Source: Collybia mongolica (lineage: Eukaryota > Basidiomycota > Agaricomycetes > Agaricales > Clitocybaceae). From it: 64,000 nt of DNA. Every line of letters begins with the position of its first letter. Positions within the stretch are counted from its first letter, which is position 1. The translations under genes were made by a program, and so were the position numbers. The notes under the pieces are model-generated. The model did not search any database. It was not told the origin of the DNA and worked only from the letters and a program-made list of their open reading frames with translations. Where the stretch lies: contig JAAXNY010000004.1 of NCBI GenBank assembly GCA_013420905.1, forward strand, positions 2,046,001 through 2,110,000, written 5' to 3'. Of the stretch, positions 32,801 through 44,900 are shown piece by piece.

Positions 32801-35800
32801 GCCGCAACTTCTGCCCAGCCTCCTGGCCCCTTCCCCAGCCTCCCTCCTCAGTATTTTGGTAAGTAAAAGACATTTTTTAGTATATAGTATATAGTAGTTC
32901 TATACAAATGTAGTCAGTATGTTATAAGTACTCAATATTGAATACAATATAAGATTTCACAACCTGAGCTAAAAATAAAGAAGCTAATGATCCATTGTAA
33001 ATAGGTGAGCTAGGACTGTTGCCGCAGGCACAACGTGCACAACGCCCCACATTTTATAAGACTGAGGAGGTCATTGCAGCTTTCTAGGAGCCTTGAGACC
33101 TGGTGCATACACATTTGCCTCATTTACATACCAACTTATATCTTTCACTCTCCATGTGAACGCGCATTATGGGTGGTAAGACAGTGCTTTGTGCATGTGG
33201 CTGCGCCAAAAGGGTCAACTCCAGGACTGAGAGCTGGCACTTGAAAGGGAAAGGGCACTCTCACCTCACATCAAAAATCCTATCACAGAACTGGTCTCTT
33301 ATCCAGAGCCTCAACCAGGAAGATCAGCCCCAACAGAAAACATTGTCCTGTCCCCATCCCAAGCATAAAGTTATTGGATCCACCCCCCACCCACAAGCCC
33401 AACTAGCAAAGGAACCGGCCCCTAGTTCTACAAAGGGCAATGCCTCTTTCAGCTCTCAAAATAATGCAGAAGAAATTATTTATAATTTGACAGGCAAGGC
33501 AGGACCATCTGGATTTCATGACAGCTCTCCTGATCCACCATTGGTGCCATCCTTACCTCCATTGGAGGATTGCTCAAACAAATACAGCTTGTCCAACTTA
33601 CACCGCTCTTCTTGCATTGCAGGACATATCAATCAGCTCAGCCAGCAATGGTGGGGGCTTAATTCAACACAATGATTTACTGTTGATGAGGATGATGGGG
33701 ATAGCAATGACAACAAGATTGGATCTGGAGAAGACAAAGGCAACAATGATATGGGGGGGGACTTCAACGGTTCCAACAAAGACTTTGGGGAAGACAGTGA
33801 TGGATTTGAAACGCCAATTGCAGAGGCAAGCCAGGCAGGAATCTCAGTATGGGATCTCCTTGGGGAGGGATTTATGAAGGAAGTCTTGCAATTAGGTATG
33901 TACATTGTTATCATTATGTGCATCATATTAACTAGTTTACAGACCAAATGCTAGATATGAGTGATATGAAGCTCATCCAGTTCTTTGCCCTGAAAGTTCA
34001 AGATGGCCTAACAGATAGAACATTCCAGAAAATCTGCTATATAACTTCAACAGAATTGCTGAAGAATACACAGAAACGTATTCAGTTTCTCTCTGGTTTT
34101 CAGCCCATATGCTATGACTGCTGTTGTTCATCTTGTGTCTGCTACACTGGCCCATACAAAGCCCTCAAACAATGCCCTAAATGTAATTCCGACTGCTATA
34201 AATCTGATGGGACAACACCCTATTCATATCTAGAGTATCTCCCTATTATTCCCCGACTCCGTGCAATGCTTGGAAATTTCTCGTATGCTCGAAAAATGCA
34301 GTATCAATCCAATCACAAACATGACCCAAGAAAAATGACAGATATCTTTGACGGCACCCATTATCAACTACTCCAGAAGACATTCGTTACAATTGGTGAC
34401 AAAGAACTTCTAGAGTGGTTTTTTTCTGATCCTCGTGATATTGCACTTGGGTTATCTACAGACGGCTTTGGTCCTTTCAAGCGCTGTACCAAGACAGCAT
34501 GGCCTATAATCATGTTTAATTATAACCTCCCTCCTGAGGAACGCTTTCTCAAGGATAACATAATTTGTCTAGGGACTATTCCAGGGCCCAAAAAGCCTGA
34601 CAACGCAGATTCATTTTTTTGGCCTGTAGTTCAGGAGCTTCTGCAGCTCAAGATTGGGGTTTCAGCCTTTGATGGAATCAGCAAAGAAATCTTCCTACTT
34701 CATGCTCACCTCATCGTCGTCTTTGGTGATATTCCTGCAATGTCAATGCTCATGCACATGAAGGGCCACAATGCAATATATCCATGCCGAATGTGTACTA
34801 TTCAGGGAGTTCACATTCCCTTTTCACGAAAAACGACACACTACGTTCCATTGCGACGAAATGGCTTTCCAGACCCTCAACAACAATATCATGCATCCAC
34901 ACTTCCACTACGAGACCATGCAACATTCTTAAGACAAGCAAAGAAGGTCCAATATGCCTCGAACACTGCAGAATCTGAACGCCTTGCTACTAAATATGGT
35001 GTCAAAGGCATTCCACTACTCAGTACTTTGAGTTCCCTCTCTTTTCCAGTCTCATTTCCCTATGACTTTATGCACCTTATATGGTCCAATCTCATTCCAA
35101 ATCTGATTTCCCTGTGGACTGGAAATTACAAAGATCTTTCCCATGATGGTGCAGGCTATGTGTTAGCACCAACTGTATGGGAAGCTATTGGTCAGGCCAC
35201 AGCAAAGGCTGGGGATACAATTCCTGCAGCATTTGGTTCAAGGGTCCCAAATATTGCATCAGAAAAGGCACAGATGATTGCTGAAACCTATTCAATCTGG
35301 ACTTTATATATTGCACCAACTCTCCTTAAAGGACGATTTACAAGTCTGCAATATTATACACACTTTATTAAATTAGTTAGGTTATTAAACCTTTGCCTTC
35401 ATTTTGAGATTACTCAGGATCAAGTTGATGAACTTGAAAGGGGTTTTAATAGCTGGGGTGAGAAATATGAAGAGTAAGTATTTTGATATATATTTAATTT
35501 TGAACATGATCTGATGATTTTCCAGGTTGTACTATAACCATGATCCAATGTGGGTATCTACATGTCCTCTAACCATCCATGCCCTTCTACATATTGCACC
35601 AACTATTAGGGCTATGGGGCCAGTCTGGGCATATTGGGCATTTCCAATGGAACATTATTGTGGTGACCTCCTCTGCCATATTAAAAGCTGAAGGTTCCCC
35701 TATCCAAACATCAATAGCTATGTTACTTCTTGTGCTCATTTAACACAAATAACTCTCCTCTATGACTTGCATGGAAAGCTTGACCTCCTCCCCCCTAAAT

Positions 35801-36245
35801 CTGATGAGAGGAACATCAGTTTTCCCCTATGTATGTTTCCCATCATAATCAAGTACTTATATACTCATTAGCTTGATTTAGACCCATTACATATTTTCAC
35901 CCCACCCAAGGGACTAATATGTCTCCCCACTCCCCTGTGGAAAGTACTTACAGCAACACTAGCTATTCGATTCAGTAAACCTGCATCACTTATCAGGAAA
36001 CTTATACCTCAGGATACCAAATTTATCCAATATGGCCGGATGCATCATCTAGAAGGAGGTGATACAATACAAGCACGTGAAATTATTCCACTTAGATCAG
36101 ACAGCCGGGATATGTCATATGTCTGGGTAGGTTTCTTTCTAAAATGCTCAATGCATATTGCTAACTTATCTTAGTACCAGCTTGAAGTTGATAAGTTTGC
36201 TCATCAGAGACATCGAACACCTGTGTTTGAGCTTCAAGACTTCTA

Positions 36246-37498
36246 CAGTGGCTCAAAAAACTGCCCCAATGTTTGTACATTTTTGAAAGATCAATATGGT
36301 ATGAAGTGCTGACATAAGCAGGGGACCTGGGGTAATTATGTAAGATACTATGACATCGTGGCTTTCCAATGGACCCTGGATCATGTGATTTGGATCAATA
36401 TCCATTAAGCTATAAGCCAAACAAAATGGCTACTCATTGGGGCAGTTTTTTGACCCTTATCTTATTTTCCATTATTCTGGCATTTATGATCCAATGCAAG
36501 AACATTATGGACTGTGGGAAGAATAAACAATGTCATGTGACTTTATTTGTATCAATTTGACATGTTGGAATTGGTTCAATCATCTTCTTGACCTCTTACC
36601 ACCATCATGAAAGCCATTTCTACTGCTCAGCACAATACTGTTGTTTCTCTCCTCAATGAGGGCTATTCTCAGCGTCAAATCAAGGAGAAAACTGGTCTAG
36701 GGAAGGGTACCATCAGTAGGATCAGCAAAGATGTGGATGGAAACAAAGAAAACAACCTTGGTGGCCGCCCCTCCAAGCTGTCTGTTCGTGACAAACAGTC
36801 AATTATTCGTCAAATCAAGTCAGGGAAGCTTGATAATGCAGTTCAGGCTACCCAATTCATCAATGGCATCATCCCCAATCCTGTCACACCCCAGACAGTC
36901 AGAAATGCACTCAAGGAAAATCAATTTTATGCTGCTACAAAGAGGAAAGCTCCTCTTCTCAAACGAGCCCATCGCATCCGGCGTCTCCAGTTTGCAAAAT
37001 ATCATGAAAGCTGGACTGTGGAGGACTGGAAAAGGGTTCTATGGACAGATGAGACCAAAATCAATAGGATTGGGTCAGATGGAAAGGTTTATGTCTGGAA
37101 ACAAAGGGGAGAACCACCATCTGATAGAACAACATCACCTACTGTCAAACATGGAGGAGGAGGAAACCTCATGGTATGGGGTTGTATGGGGTGGAATGGA
37201 GTGGGAAAGCTCATAGAGGTGCAGGGATACAAGCAGTTATAAAGGCAAAAGGTGGTCATACAAAGTATTAGATAGAAAATTAATAGAGGGTCAAAAAACT
37301 GCCCCAATGAGTAATCATTTTGTTTGGCCTATAGCTTAATGGGTTTTGATCCAAATCACATGATCCAGGGTCCATTGGAGAGCCACGATGTCATAGTATC
37401 TTACATAATTACCCCAGGTCCCCTGCTTATGTCAGCACTTCATACCATATTGATCTTTCAAAAATGTACAAACATTGGGGCAGTTTTTTGAGCCACTG
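36246..37498. mobile_element. Tc1/mariner element, 1253 bp, in the Tnp2 gene
   Basis: Flanked by TA (36244-36245, 37499-37500). Terminal inverted repeats of about 210 bp start CAGTGGCTCAAAAAACTGCC, with about six mismatches between arms. Each arm also ends, in inverse orientation, with the same CATTGGGGCAGTTTTTTGA motif, so each TIR is bracketed by its own short inverted pair, a likely transposase binding pair. It contains a shortened transposase gene. Confidence 0.93.
36607..37242 (+). pseudogene. truncated Tc1-type transposase
   Basis: 211 aa from ATG to stop. The N-terminus has two helix-turn-helix parts (SLLNEGYSQRQIKEKTGLGK, ... GRPSKLSVRDKQSIIRQI), then RAHRIRRLQFAKYHESWT and the first catalytic region WKRVLWTDETKIN. 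It reaches NLMVWGCMGWNGVGKL and stops after about 20 further residues. The second Asp and the final Asp/Glu of the DD34D/E triad, normally in another 120 residues, are missing. Inactive by deletion; the element would need a helper. Confidence 0.88.
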
Positions 37499-37789
37499 TA
37501 TGGACAAGTCCTTCGCCTGCTTATAGTTACAGTTCCTGCATCTCCTAAAAATGGTATTGAAGCAGGTTCATTTGTCTATGCAAGTACCAAACAGGCCAAA
37601 GTATTAGACATAGCTACTAATACCCATCATAAAATCATCTATTACAAAGATTTGGGGGCAACAGAATTTGTTGATATTGATCAAGTACAATGTTTAATTG
37701 GTCGGATTAAAGACCGTGGCAAATGGGCACTTATTGACCAAAGCCAATTATTGACTCAAGTACATAGTATGGACCAATAGTACTGGTCA

Positions 37790-38239
37790 CATATATATAT
37801 ATAGATCAATTAACACAGTCATTTTATACTACATATAACACTTCATTCCAATCTAACCAAAATCTCAATTTCTTCTTTTCTAAATGATTCATCTAAGGCA
37901 GTAAAGTCATCCCATAAACCCACTATTTGTGGGATGAAATAACTTCTATGCTGAACTTAAATCATCCCACATATTCCACCTTTTATGGGATGAAAGTTCA
38001 CTCTCTAATAGATTAAAATGATCTAATAAAACCCACCCATTATAGGATGAAATTCCCCTCTTTTTCACTGGATTAAAATTGTCCCATATAATTCACCTCT
38101 AATGGGATGAAAGTTCACACCACTAAGGGATGAAAATTTCTGAAATTATAAGAGCAGAAATTCATCCTCTCAAGGGATGAAGTTTCATCCCAATTTCATA
38201 CCCTTTAGATTCATCCACTAAACTTAGGAAATGCTGCTT
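37790..38239. repeat. AT-rich GGGATGAAA-type degenerate repeats
   Basis: Repeated, imperfect units around TCATCCCA...GGGATGAAA between 37890 and 38240. Related in style to 27235-27500 and 53700-53950. No gene. Confidence 0.5.
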
Positions 38240-39741
38240 TCATCCATTAAGTGGGGGAAAAACCTCCCCCACCAGGTGCACAGTGTGTAAGGAGGGTGTT
38301 GGTTTCCTCTCGAGTCCAATGGATGCCAGCTTTGTCAGAACTGCCTGCAGTTGTGGTTGTGGTGGTGGTTGTGGTGGGATGTGTAGAAGAAGAGGTCGTG
38401 GTGGGATGTGTAGAAGAGGAGGTAGTGGGATAGTGTGTTGATTGATTGTCTGGAAGGTCTTCTGTGGTGTCGTTGTCGTCATCGTCATGGTTTCGCATGG
38501 CGTATTGGATGGTGTGGATGGTCGTGAAAGTATAAGCAAGAGATGTGAGGGAGAGAATGTGGCGAACACATTCTCTCAAGGACTGCCCGTCCATGAGGGA
38601 ACAGTGTGCGCGCAGTATCACGGCGTGAGTGCACAACTCTCGAGTCTCGACTGTTGCACAGGAGGGAATTCAAATCCCGATGGCAAGATCAACAAGGGAA
38701 CATGCAAGGACAAACAGTCCAACAAACCGGATGAGCGTCCGGACCGTTCTGGTCAGCGCAGCTGAACAAGCTCTAATGCACGACGCTTCTTGATCTTTTA
38801 CCACCACCATCCAACCGTGGGAATTCATCCCTCCTGCACTAGGTCGTCCCTAAACTACCTAACACCTCATCCCTAATCGACATCACCTTTCATCAGACCA
38901 CTCTTTCGGCCTGGGCCACTATCCTTTTACACCATATCCAAATTTCTAACTTATCAGAGCTGATCCTGACTATCTGCAGGGTCATCTCATCTTGCCTGTA
39001 TGGGGGGCTTCACTAATCTGTTCACATCCACCCCATCAACTACCAGGCCACACGAGGACACCACAACTCTCGTACTCTGCTTCACGCAGATCCTTAGGGA
39101 GCGTCACCGCCAACATTTTTGACGATTTATTCGTACTCACTTAACCACTACACCCAAATACAAAAGGAGGAAGGGGTCTGGCCCCCGATCAGCTACTGTC
39201 CCTGCACAGAGCACACCTCTTGGGGAGAATGCCAGTTTATTGTCCAATGGTGGGATTTGGTGGCCTCATTTTGGAGGGGAGTCATCACTTTGGGAGAGTG
39301 GTGTGGAACAGGGGGGAAAGTAATAGGGGGGATTCAGGAGAGGGGGAGCAGGTTTGAGGTATGGGTCGTTCATTTAGATTGGACATTTATCTTTGACACT
39401 GGGGGGGAGTAATGGGTTTCCAGGGCGACCTGAAAATACCAGGAGGGGAGTGGAACGGGGTACCAACGTGAAGGGAGGGGACCATGCCCCAACAAGCAAA
39501 GGCAAACCTTTAAGGCGTTGGGAGGTTCAGACATGGGACAGTACAATACTGTTGGACTGCAGGTATCCTCAGTCTAGACCCATAATATGACCTGGAGAGC
39601 AACTTAGTGTACAGCTCCACCCTGATGGCCCATTACAGATTACTTAGTGGTAATAGGTGTTTATGCCCACATGTAGCTGGGTCAAACCCACATGCACTTA
39701 ATATTATTATTTGACCAAAAAAAAAAAGAAAAAAAAAAAAG
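38240..39741. other. foreign segment ending in an A-rich tail
   Basis: GC-richer than its neighbours and with no counterpart in the left arm. It includes a GTGGTGGTT microsatellite (38350-38390) and ends in an interrupted A-tract at 39717-39741, which resembles the 3' end of a retroposed sequence. On the minus strand a frame with GIHWTREETNTLLTH recalls a Myb/SANT-like helix. No reverse transcriptase is present. It may be a 5'-truncated retroposon that replaced the N-terminal half of the right Spt5-like gene. Confidence 0.35.
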
Positions 39742-39899
39742 ATCATGTTCTAATGAAATCTCAGAACACTTCAAAATTACTAACCATGGGAAAAACAACA
39801 CTGGATCTTGTTGGGTATGCTGAATTTTCCCTGCAAACCCAGGATGATGAATGAGTTACTTATGTAAACATAAGGACTCATAACAGCCACATGCAGTCC

Positions 39900-40854
39900 A
39901 TATCAATTGGATCAAAGTCATTGACCCACCAATTGTACTTCATGGACAACCATCTGCATCAAGTAGCATGCCTCTAAAGCACAAGCGAGCACCGTGGATT
40001 GGCACAGAAGTCATAGTCCAGAAGGCTGGCCACCCAATGAAGGGCTATCATGCAACTGTCAAGGATGTTCAGCCGCTGCAAAATACATTAAGTGGCCTCA
40101 AACTCACCATCCAATTCATCCACCTCAACCTGGCCCATCCATTTCAAGCTCAAGTTTTGGATTATGATGACATTGTAGAAATATTGTAAGTTATCTTATT
40201 CTGATTGGTTGGCATTATTAACATACTTCCCCCAAGTTCTCATTGCAAGCTGTACAATTTTGCCCCCACCAAGAACAAAAATTTCACACCCCTTCCAGCT
40301 CATTTTGTCCAGAACCCACCTATGGAACCTGTTCCATTTTCCTTAGAGGCTGAGCCAGCCCCCCAGAACCCCCACCTCCCCACCCATTACAGCTACTCAA
40401 AAGTCCTTCCCACCCTCTACTAGATCAATGGCTCATTGATGTAGCATTGAAGGTCTCGGTCACAGGCTGGGAACATGACAGCAAGGAGCTGGTTGTCTCA
40501 ATTAAACAAGTGGATGGATGTTTGTTGTTCCAGTACACACACTACACGATGACAAGGACTGTGCCTCCAGAACAGGTCATCCCAAAACATCCCAACCTGA
40601 CATGCAACAACAGGTTGCTTGTTGTGATCAAGGGCAACCATTGTGGCAAGTATGTCCATTGAATACATCATTGGTACAACAACAACCAGCCAATCATCTT
40701 ACTAGCAGTCCTCAATTGGACTGAAGACAGCCATGAGAGTCTTTCTGAGGAACAGTTGGAGCTCAGTCCTGACAAACTGTGTATTGGCCATGAGACAAAG
40801 GAACAGAAAAAATGGAATGACAAACTAATGGCTGGGCTTTGTGAAGAAGCTTGA
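39900..40854 (+). pseudogene. Spt5-like gene, truncated right copy
   Basis: Mirror of the C-terminal third of the gene at 29647-32330: WIGTEVIVQKAGHPMKGYHA, LTIQFIHLNLAHPFQAQVLDY, then CNNRLLVVIKGNHCGKYVH and ELSPDKLCIGHETKEQ. Stops interrupt it (TAG near 40420, TGA near 40660), and the NGN and early KOW parts are gone. The homologous left copy reads through both points. Confidence 0.75.
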
Positions 40855-41426
40855 AAGACTTGTGCAAAATAATAGGTACTAATGTGCATTTAGTGTAATA
40901 CTGAATACTTTAGGTGTCCTATAATCTTAATGTACATAAATATCTTCATCACTATTTTTTTGTAATCTCTGTTGTTTACCCCCCATCTATCCCCCTTGTC
41001 TGACTCATGCACATGCTTTGTTCCCTGCCCTGTTTCTTGTCAAAAATTGAAGTTGAATGTTGGGTTTATCAGGTGTCCACCTTGAATATGGATGTGGATT
41101 GTAATATTCTTCTAGCCACAAATGCACAATGAGGAGTACAATCTTTAACACATCTTGTAAGTATTACCACATACCTTTTCTCCAGCTGGATGGACAATGC
41201 TGACTTCTGCATCCGCCTTGCTATTGTCAAGGACCAGGTTACCACCTTCTGCATGCAATATCAGCTTCAGCATGAACCCTGATTCAAACTGACACTCACC
41301 TGTTTCCCCAGTCACATTGGCTCTCTGACTTGAGACATCAAAATGGCAAGTTACCCAATCCCTATTCTCCAGTAAACCAAGTTGATTCTCTGGTGAACAA
41401 GGTTCCACAAAATTGTTGGCGCTTTC

Positions 41427-41815
41427 TATTAAAATAGGAAGGTGCAGGGATGTCTGTGACAGCCAACAGCTGAAGTCCGAAGTAAGTAACTGGTTTATTG
41501 ATCAAACAGAAGCTGTACTAACCTGAAGTCCGAAGTAAGTAACTGGGGACTTCAGGACTATCTACTCTCCTATATATATGTGCTAGAACAATAAGGAGAG
41601 TAAAGACAATAAGAACAATAAGAAGATGATAAGGATCTGATCATCTGGTATGATAGTGATCAGCATCTGGTCATCTGGTCAGATGCCAAGAGATCAAGAA
41701 CAATAGAGACAATAGTCACCAGACCATGATAACCATCTGATAAGGATCAGGTGGATCAGGGGTGACAGAAACAGCATAAGGCTGTGTATGGAGATGCATG
41801 TGGTCAGTTCTAACA
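41427..41815 (-). repeat. copia 3' LTR
   Basis: 389 bp, same as 46695-47083. It contains an internal duplicated CTGAAGTCCGAAGTAAGTAA segment. Confidence 0.95.
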
Positions 41816-41904
41816 CACCCCCCTGATCTGATGCATCTCTAAACTAGAAAAGTATGCAAAAAGAATAACTACCTAATGAAACAATAGAAAGAAAATCATT
41901 TGCT

Positions 41905-44900
41905 TTATGGTGCAATGCCCATCATTTCTCTGCAGAACTTCACTTTTGCAAGGGGAAGTGCTTTGGTCAGGATGTCAGCAACCTGTGCAGTACCAGGAAT
42001 GTGGTGGGTGACAATGACTCCATTCTCAACCTGATCTCTAAGCCAGAAGAAGCGGAGATCAAGCTGCTTCATGCGCCCATGGTGCTCTGGATTCTTGGTA
42101 ACACTCAGGGCAGACAAGTTGTCAATCATCAAAGGTGATGACACTTTGACTGTATATCCCATTTCATGCATCAAATTTCGCATCCAGAGAATCTCCTTGC
42201 CAGCTTCAACAGCAGCAACATATTCTGCTTCAGTTGTGGAAAGGGTCACAAATGTCTGCAGTTTGCTGCTCCAGCCAATAGCTCCTCCACCCAAGATAGT
42301 CACATAGCCACCAGTGGAGCGTCCAGTATCTGGGCAATCAGCATGGGAAGCATCGCAGTAGGAGGTGAACTCCAGGGGTAGACCATTAGCCTTGTACTGC
42401 AGCTTGTAATCCATTGTGCCTTTGCAATATCTGAGCATGTGCTTTGCAGCTGCCCAGTGTTTGGGGCCAGGATTGGAGTTAAAACGAGCAAGCTTGGATA
42501 CACCAGCTGCCATATCAGCCCGAGTCATTCCTACAAGGTATTGGAGTGAACCAACTAGGCTGAGGTAAGGCACATTTTGCATTTCCTCAATTTCTGCATC
42601 GGTTTTCGGGCACATGTCCTTGCTGAGCACAATACCAGGAGGCAATGGCGTGCTGACAGAGTTGCAGGTTGTCATATCATACCTCTCAAGCATATCAACA
42701 ATGTATTGACGCTGAGAGAGTGCAATAGAGCGTTTTGCACGATCCCTAATGACTTCTACACCAAGCAAGAACTGAGTGGGGCCAAGATCACGAAGTTTGA
42801 AATGCTGAGAGAGCTCTTTGATGGTCCTGTCAATGGCAGCATTGGATTTCGAAGCAAGTGTAATGTCATCAATGTAAATGGGGACAATGATCTTGACCTC
42901 TCCCTTGACATACAGGTAGATAGAGCGGTCAGATTCAAGGCGTTTGAATCCCATTCCACTGAGAGTGGTGTGTAGCTTCTTGTTCCATTGCCTGGCAGCT
43001 TGCTTTAAGCCATAAAGCGACTTTTTGAGCTTGAGCACCTTGCCACCAAAGTCATAGCCCTCAGGAGGACGCATATAGATGTCCTCTTCAAGATCACCAT
43101 TGGGAAAAGCAGAGGTGATATCCACTGCTCTCAACTCCATGTCCTCAATACCAGCAATTGCAAGAATGAGCCTAAGAGCTGCAGGGCGGAAAGTTGGTGC
43201 AAAGACCTCATTGTAGTCAATTCCAGGACGTTGTCCACAGCCCTTGGCCACCAGTCTGCCCTTATATCGCTCCAATGTGCCATCTGAGTTGCGCTTGACC
43301 TTGAACACCCAACCTGATCCAATTGCCTTTTTGCCTTCAGGGAGATCAACAACATCCCAGGTGTTGTTATTGACCAGGGAGTCAATCTCCTCATCAGCTG
43401 CAGCCTGCCACTTGTCTGCATCCTTGGATTTCATTGCCATTTTCCAAGTCCTAGGATCTGGACCAGGTCCAGTAGCAGCACCAGCAAAGTGAATGTCCTG
43501 GTAGCCATCCTCATCAAGTTCTCCAAGTGTGAAGTTGACCTCCTCATCACTGTCTTCAGGAATGGCAGGAGAGTCCCTTGAGACAACCCACCATGATCCT
43601 GGGGGCCTTACAGACCGAGCTGACCTTCTCAATGGTTCAGATTCATCAAGGTCAGGATCATAATCATTGCCTGGAAGTGGGTAGTTTGCAGGATTGATAG
43701 GAGGGACATTCACAGTGTGCTGGAGGCGAGGAGGATTGTGATTTTGAGAGGAGCTAGATGGAGCTGATGAGGGCTGGTGAGAGCGTGCACGAGTGCGTGC
43801 TGGAGAGGCATTGGAGGGGGCATTGCGAGGAGCACGACCACGTGGTCGGACAGGAGCAGCAGGGGCAGGGGCAGGAGCAGGAGCATTCTCATGTTTAATG
43901 GTAGCATTTGGCTTTGGAGCAAGATTTGGCATATCTGCAGATTCATCATCATCCCCCCCAAAATCAGGTCCAGAGCCTGATTCCAAGCCTTCATCACCCT
44001 CAGCTGGCTTGACCTTAAGGTTAACAATGGGGTGGGGTGGAGGAGGGGCACTAGTGCGAAGTGGTTGCCTTAAACCAGGAAAGTAGCGCTCATCAAATTC
44101 AGCTCTCTCAGAAATAATGGTCTTCTTGGTGGTAGGATTGTAAAACAACCATCCCTTGTACCCAGCAGGATACCCAATGAATACACACTTTTCCATGTGG
44201 GACTGCAATGATTTGCGCTTATCCCTCTGAATGTACACATATGCAGTGCACCCCCAGACTCTGAGGTGTCCAACATCAGCCTTGGTGCCATACCAACCAA
44301 CATGTGGTGTCTGTGGTGCAGCAGAGGTAGGAATGCGATTCCAGACATGTATGTGTGCAGCCAGACAATGCTCCCAAAATGATGCAGGCAGGTGGGACTC
44401 AGTAAGCATAGCAGTAATGTCATCTGCCATGGTCCTGTTGGCTCGCTCAGCAACACCATTCTGCTGTGGTCTGTTGCGAGTAGTGTGCCTTCTCTCAATG
44501 CCACACAGGTCTGTGAATTTAATGAACTCATTGGACATGTACTCTCCCCCCTTGTCATCCTGCATGGCCTTGATCTTCTTGTCTTTGAAGTGGTTCTCTG
44601 CATGAGCTTTAAAGACTTGGAATGCATATAGAGCCTGGCTTTTCCGCTTCAGTGGCACAGAAGCCTTGAAATCAGTGCAGTCATCAATGAATGTCATCCA
44701 GTAGAGTGAACCAGCATGGGATTTGACTGGTAAAGGCCCATGCAGATCAGTGTGAATGAGTTCCAGAGGCTCCTTTGCACGATGCCCAGTAGAGGGAAAG
44801 GGATTAGACTTCATTTTGCCTGCAAGGCAAGGTTCACAAATGGGATCTGGCTTCTGAGATGAGTTGACATCCATTCCTGTTACCAATTGCTCTCTGACCA

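Larger units (their letters stand above)
33169..37780 (+). pseudogene. Tnp2-type CACTA transposase, disabled
   Basis: Exons 33169-33895, 33943-35473, 35526-35830, 35882-36126 and 36175-36245 join in phase and continue at 37501-37780 across a mariner insert. The N-terminus has a CACGCAKRV cysteine motif and an acidic stretch. The Tnp2/Transposase_21 core is clear: YDCCCSSCVCYTGPYKALKQ, ALGLSTDGFGPFKR, CLGTIPGPKKPDNADSF, LHAHLIVVFGDIPAMSMLMHMKGHNA, YPCRMC, and later WAFPMEHYCGDLLCHIKS. Two TGA stops interrupt it (33673-33675 and 35689-35691). The TA-site mariner insertion leaves the downstream frame exactly continuous (DFYGQVLRLL). This copy cannot make a full protein. Confidence 0.85.

Noticed and set aside
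39119..39590. Two overlapping plus-strand ORFs
   Set aside because: No recognisable domain; lies in the A-tailed block, most likely non-coding.
42577..44631. Plus-strand ORFs across the copia element
   Set aside because: Antisense shadows of the intact gag-pol frame.
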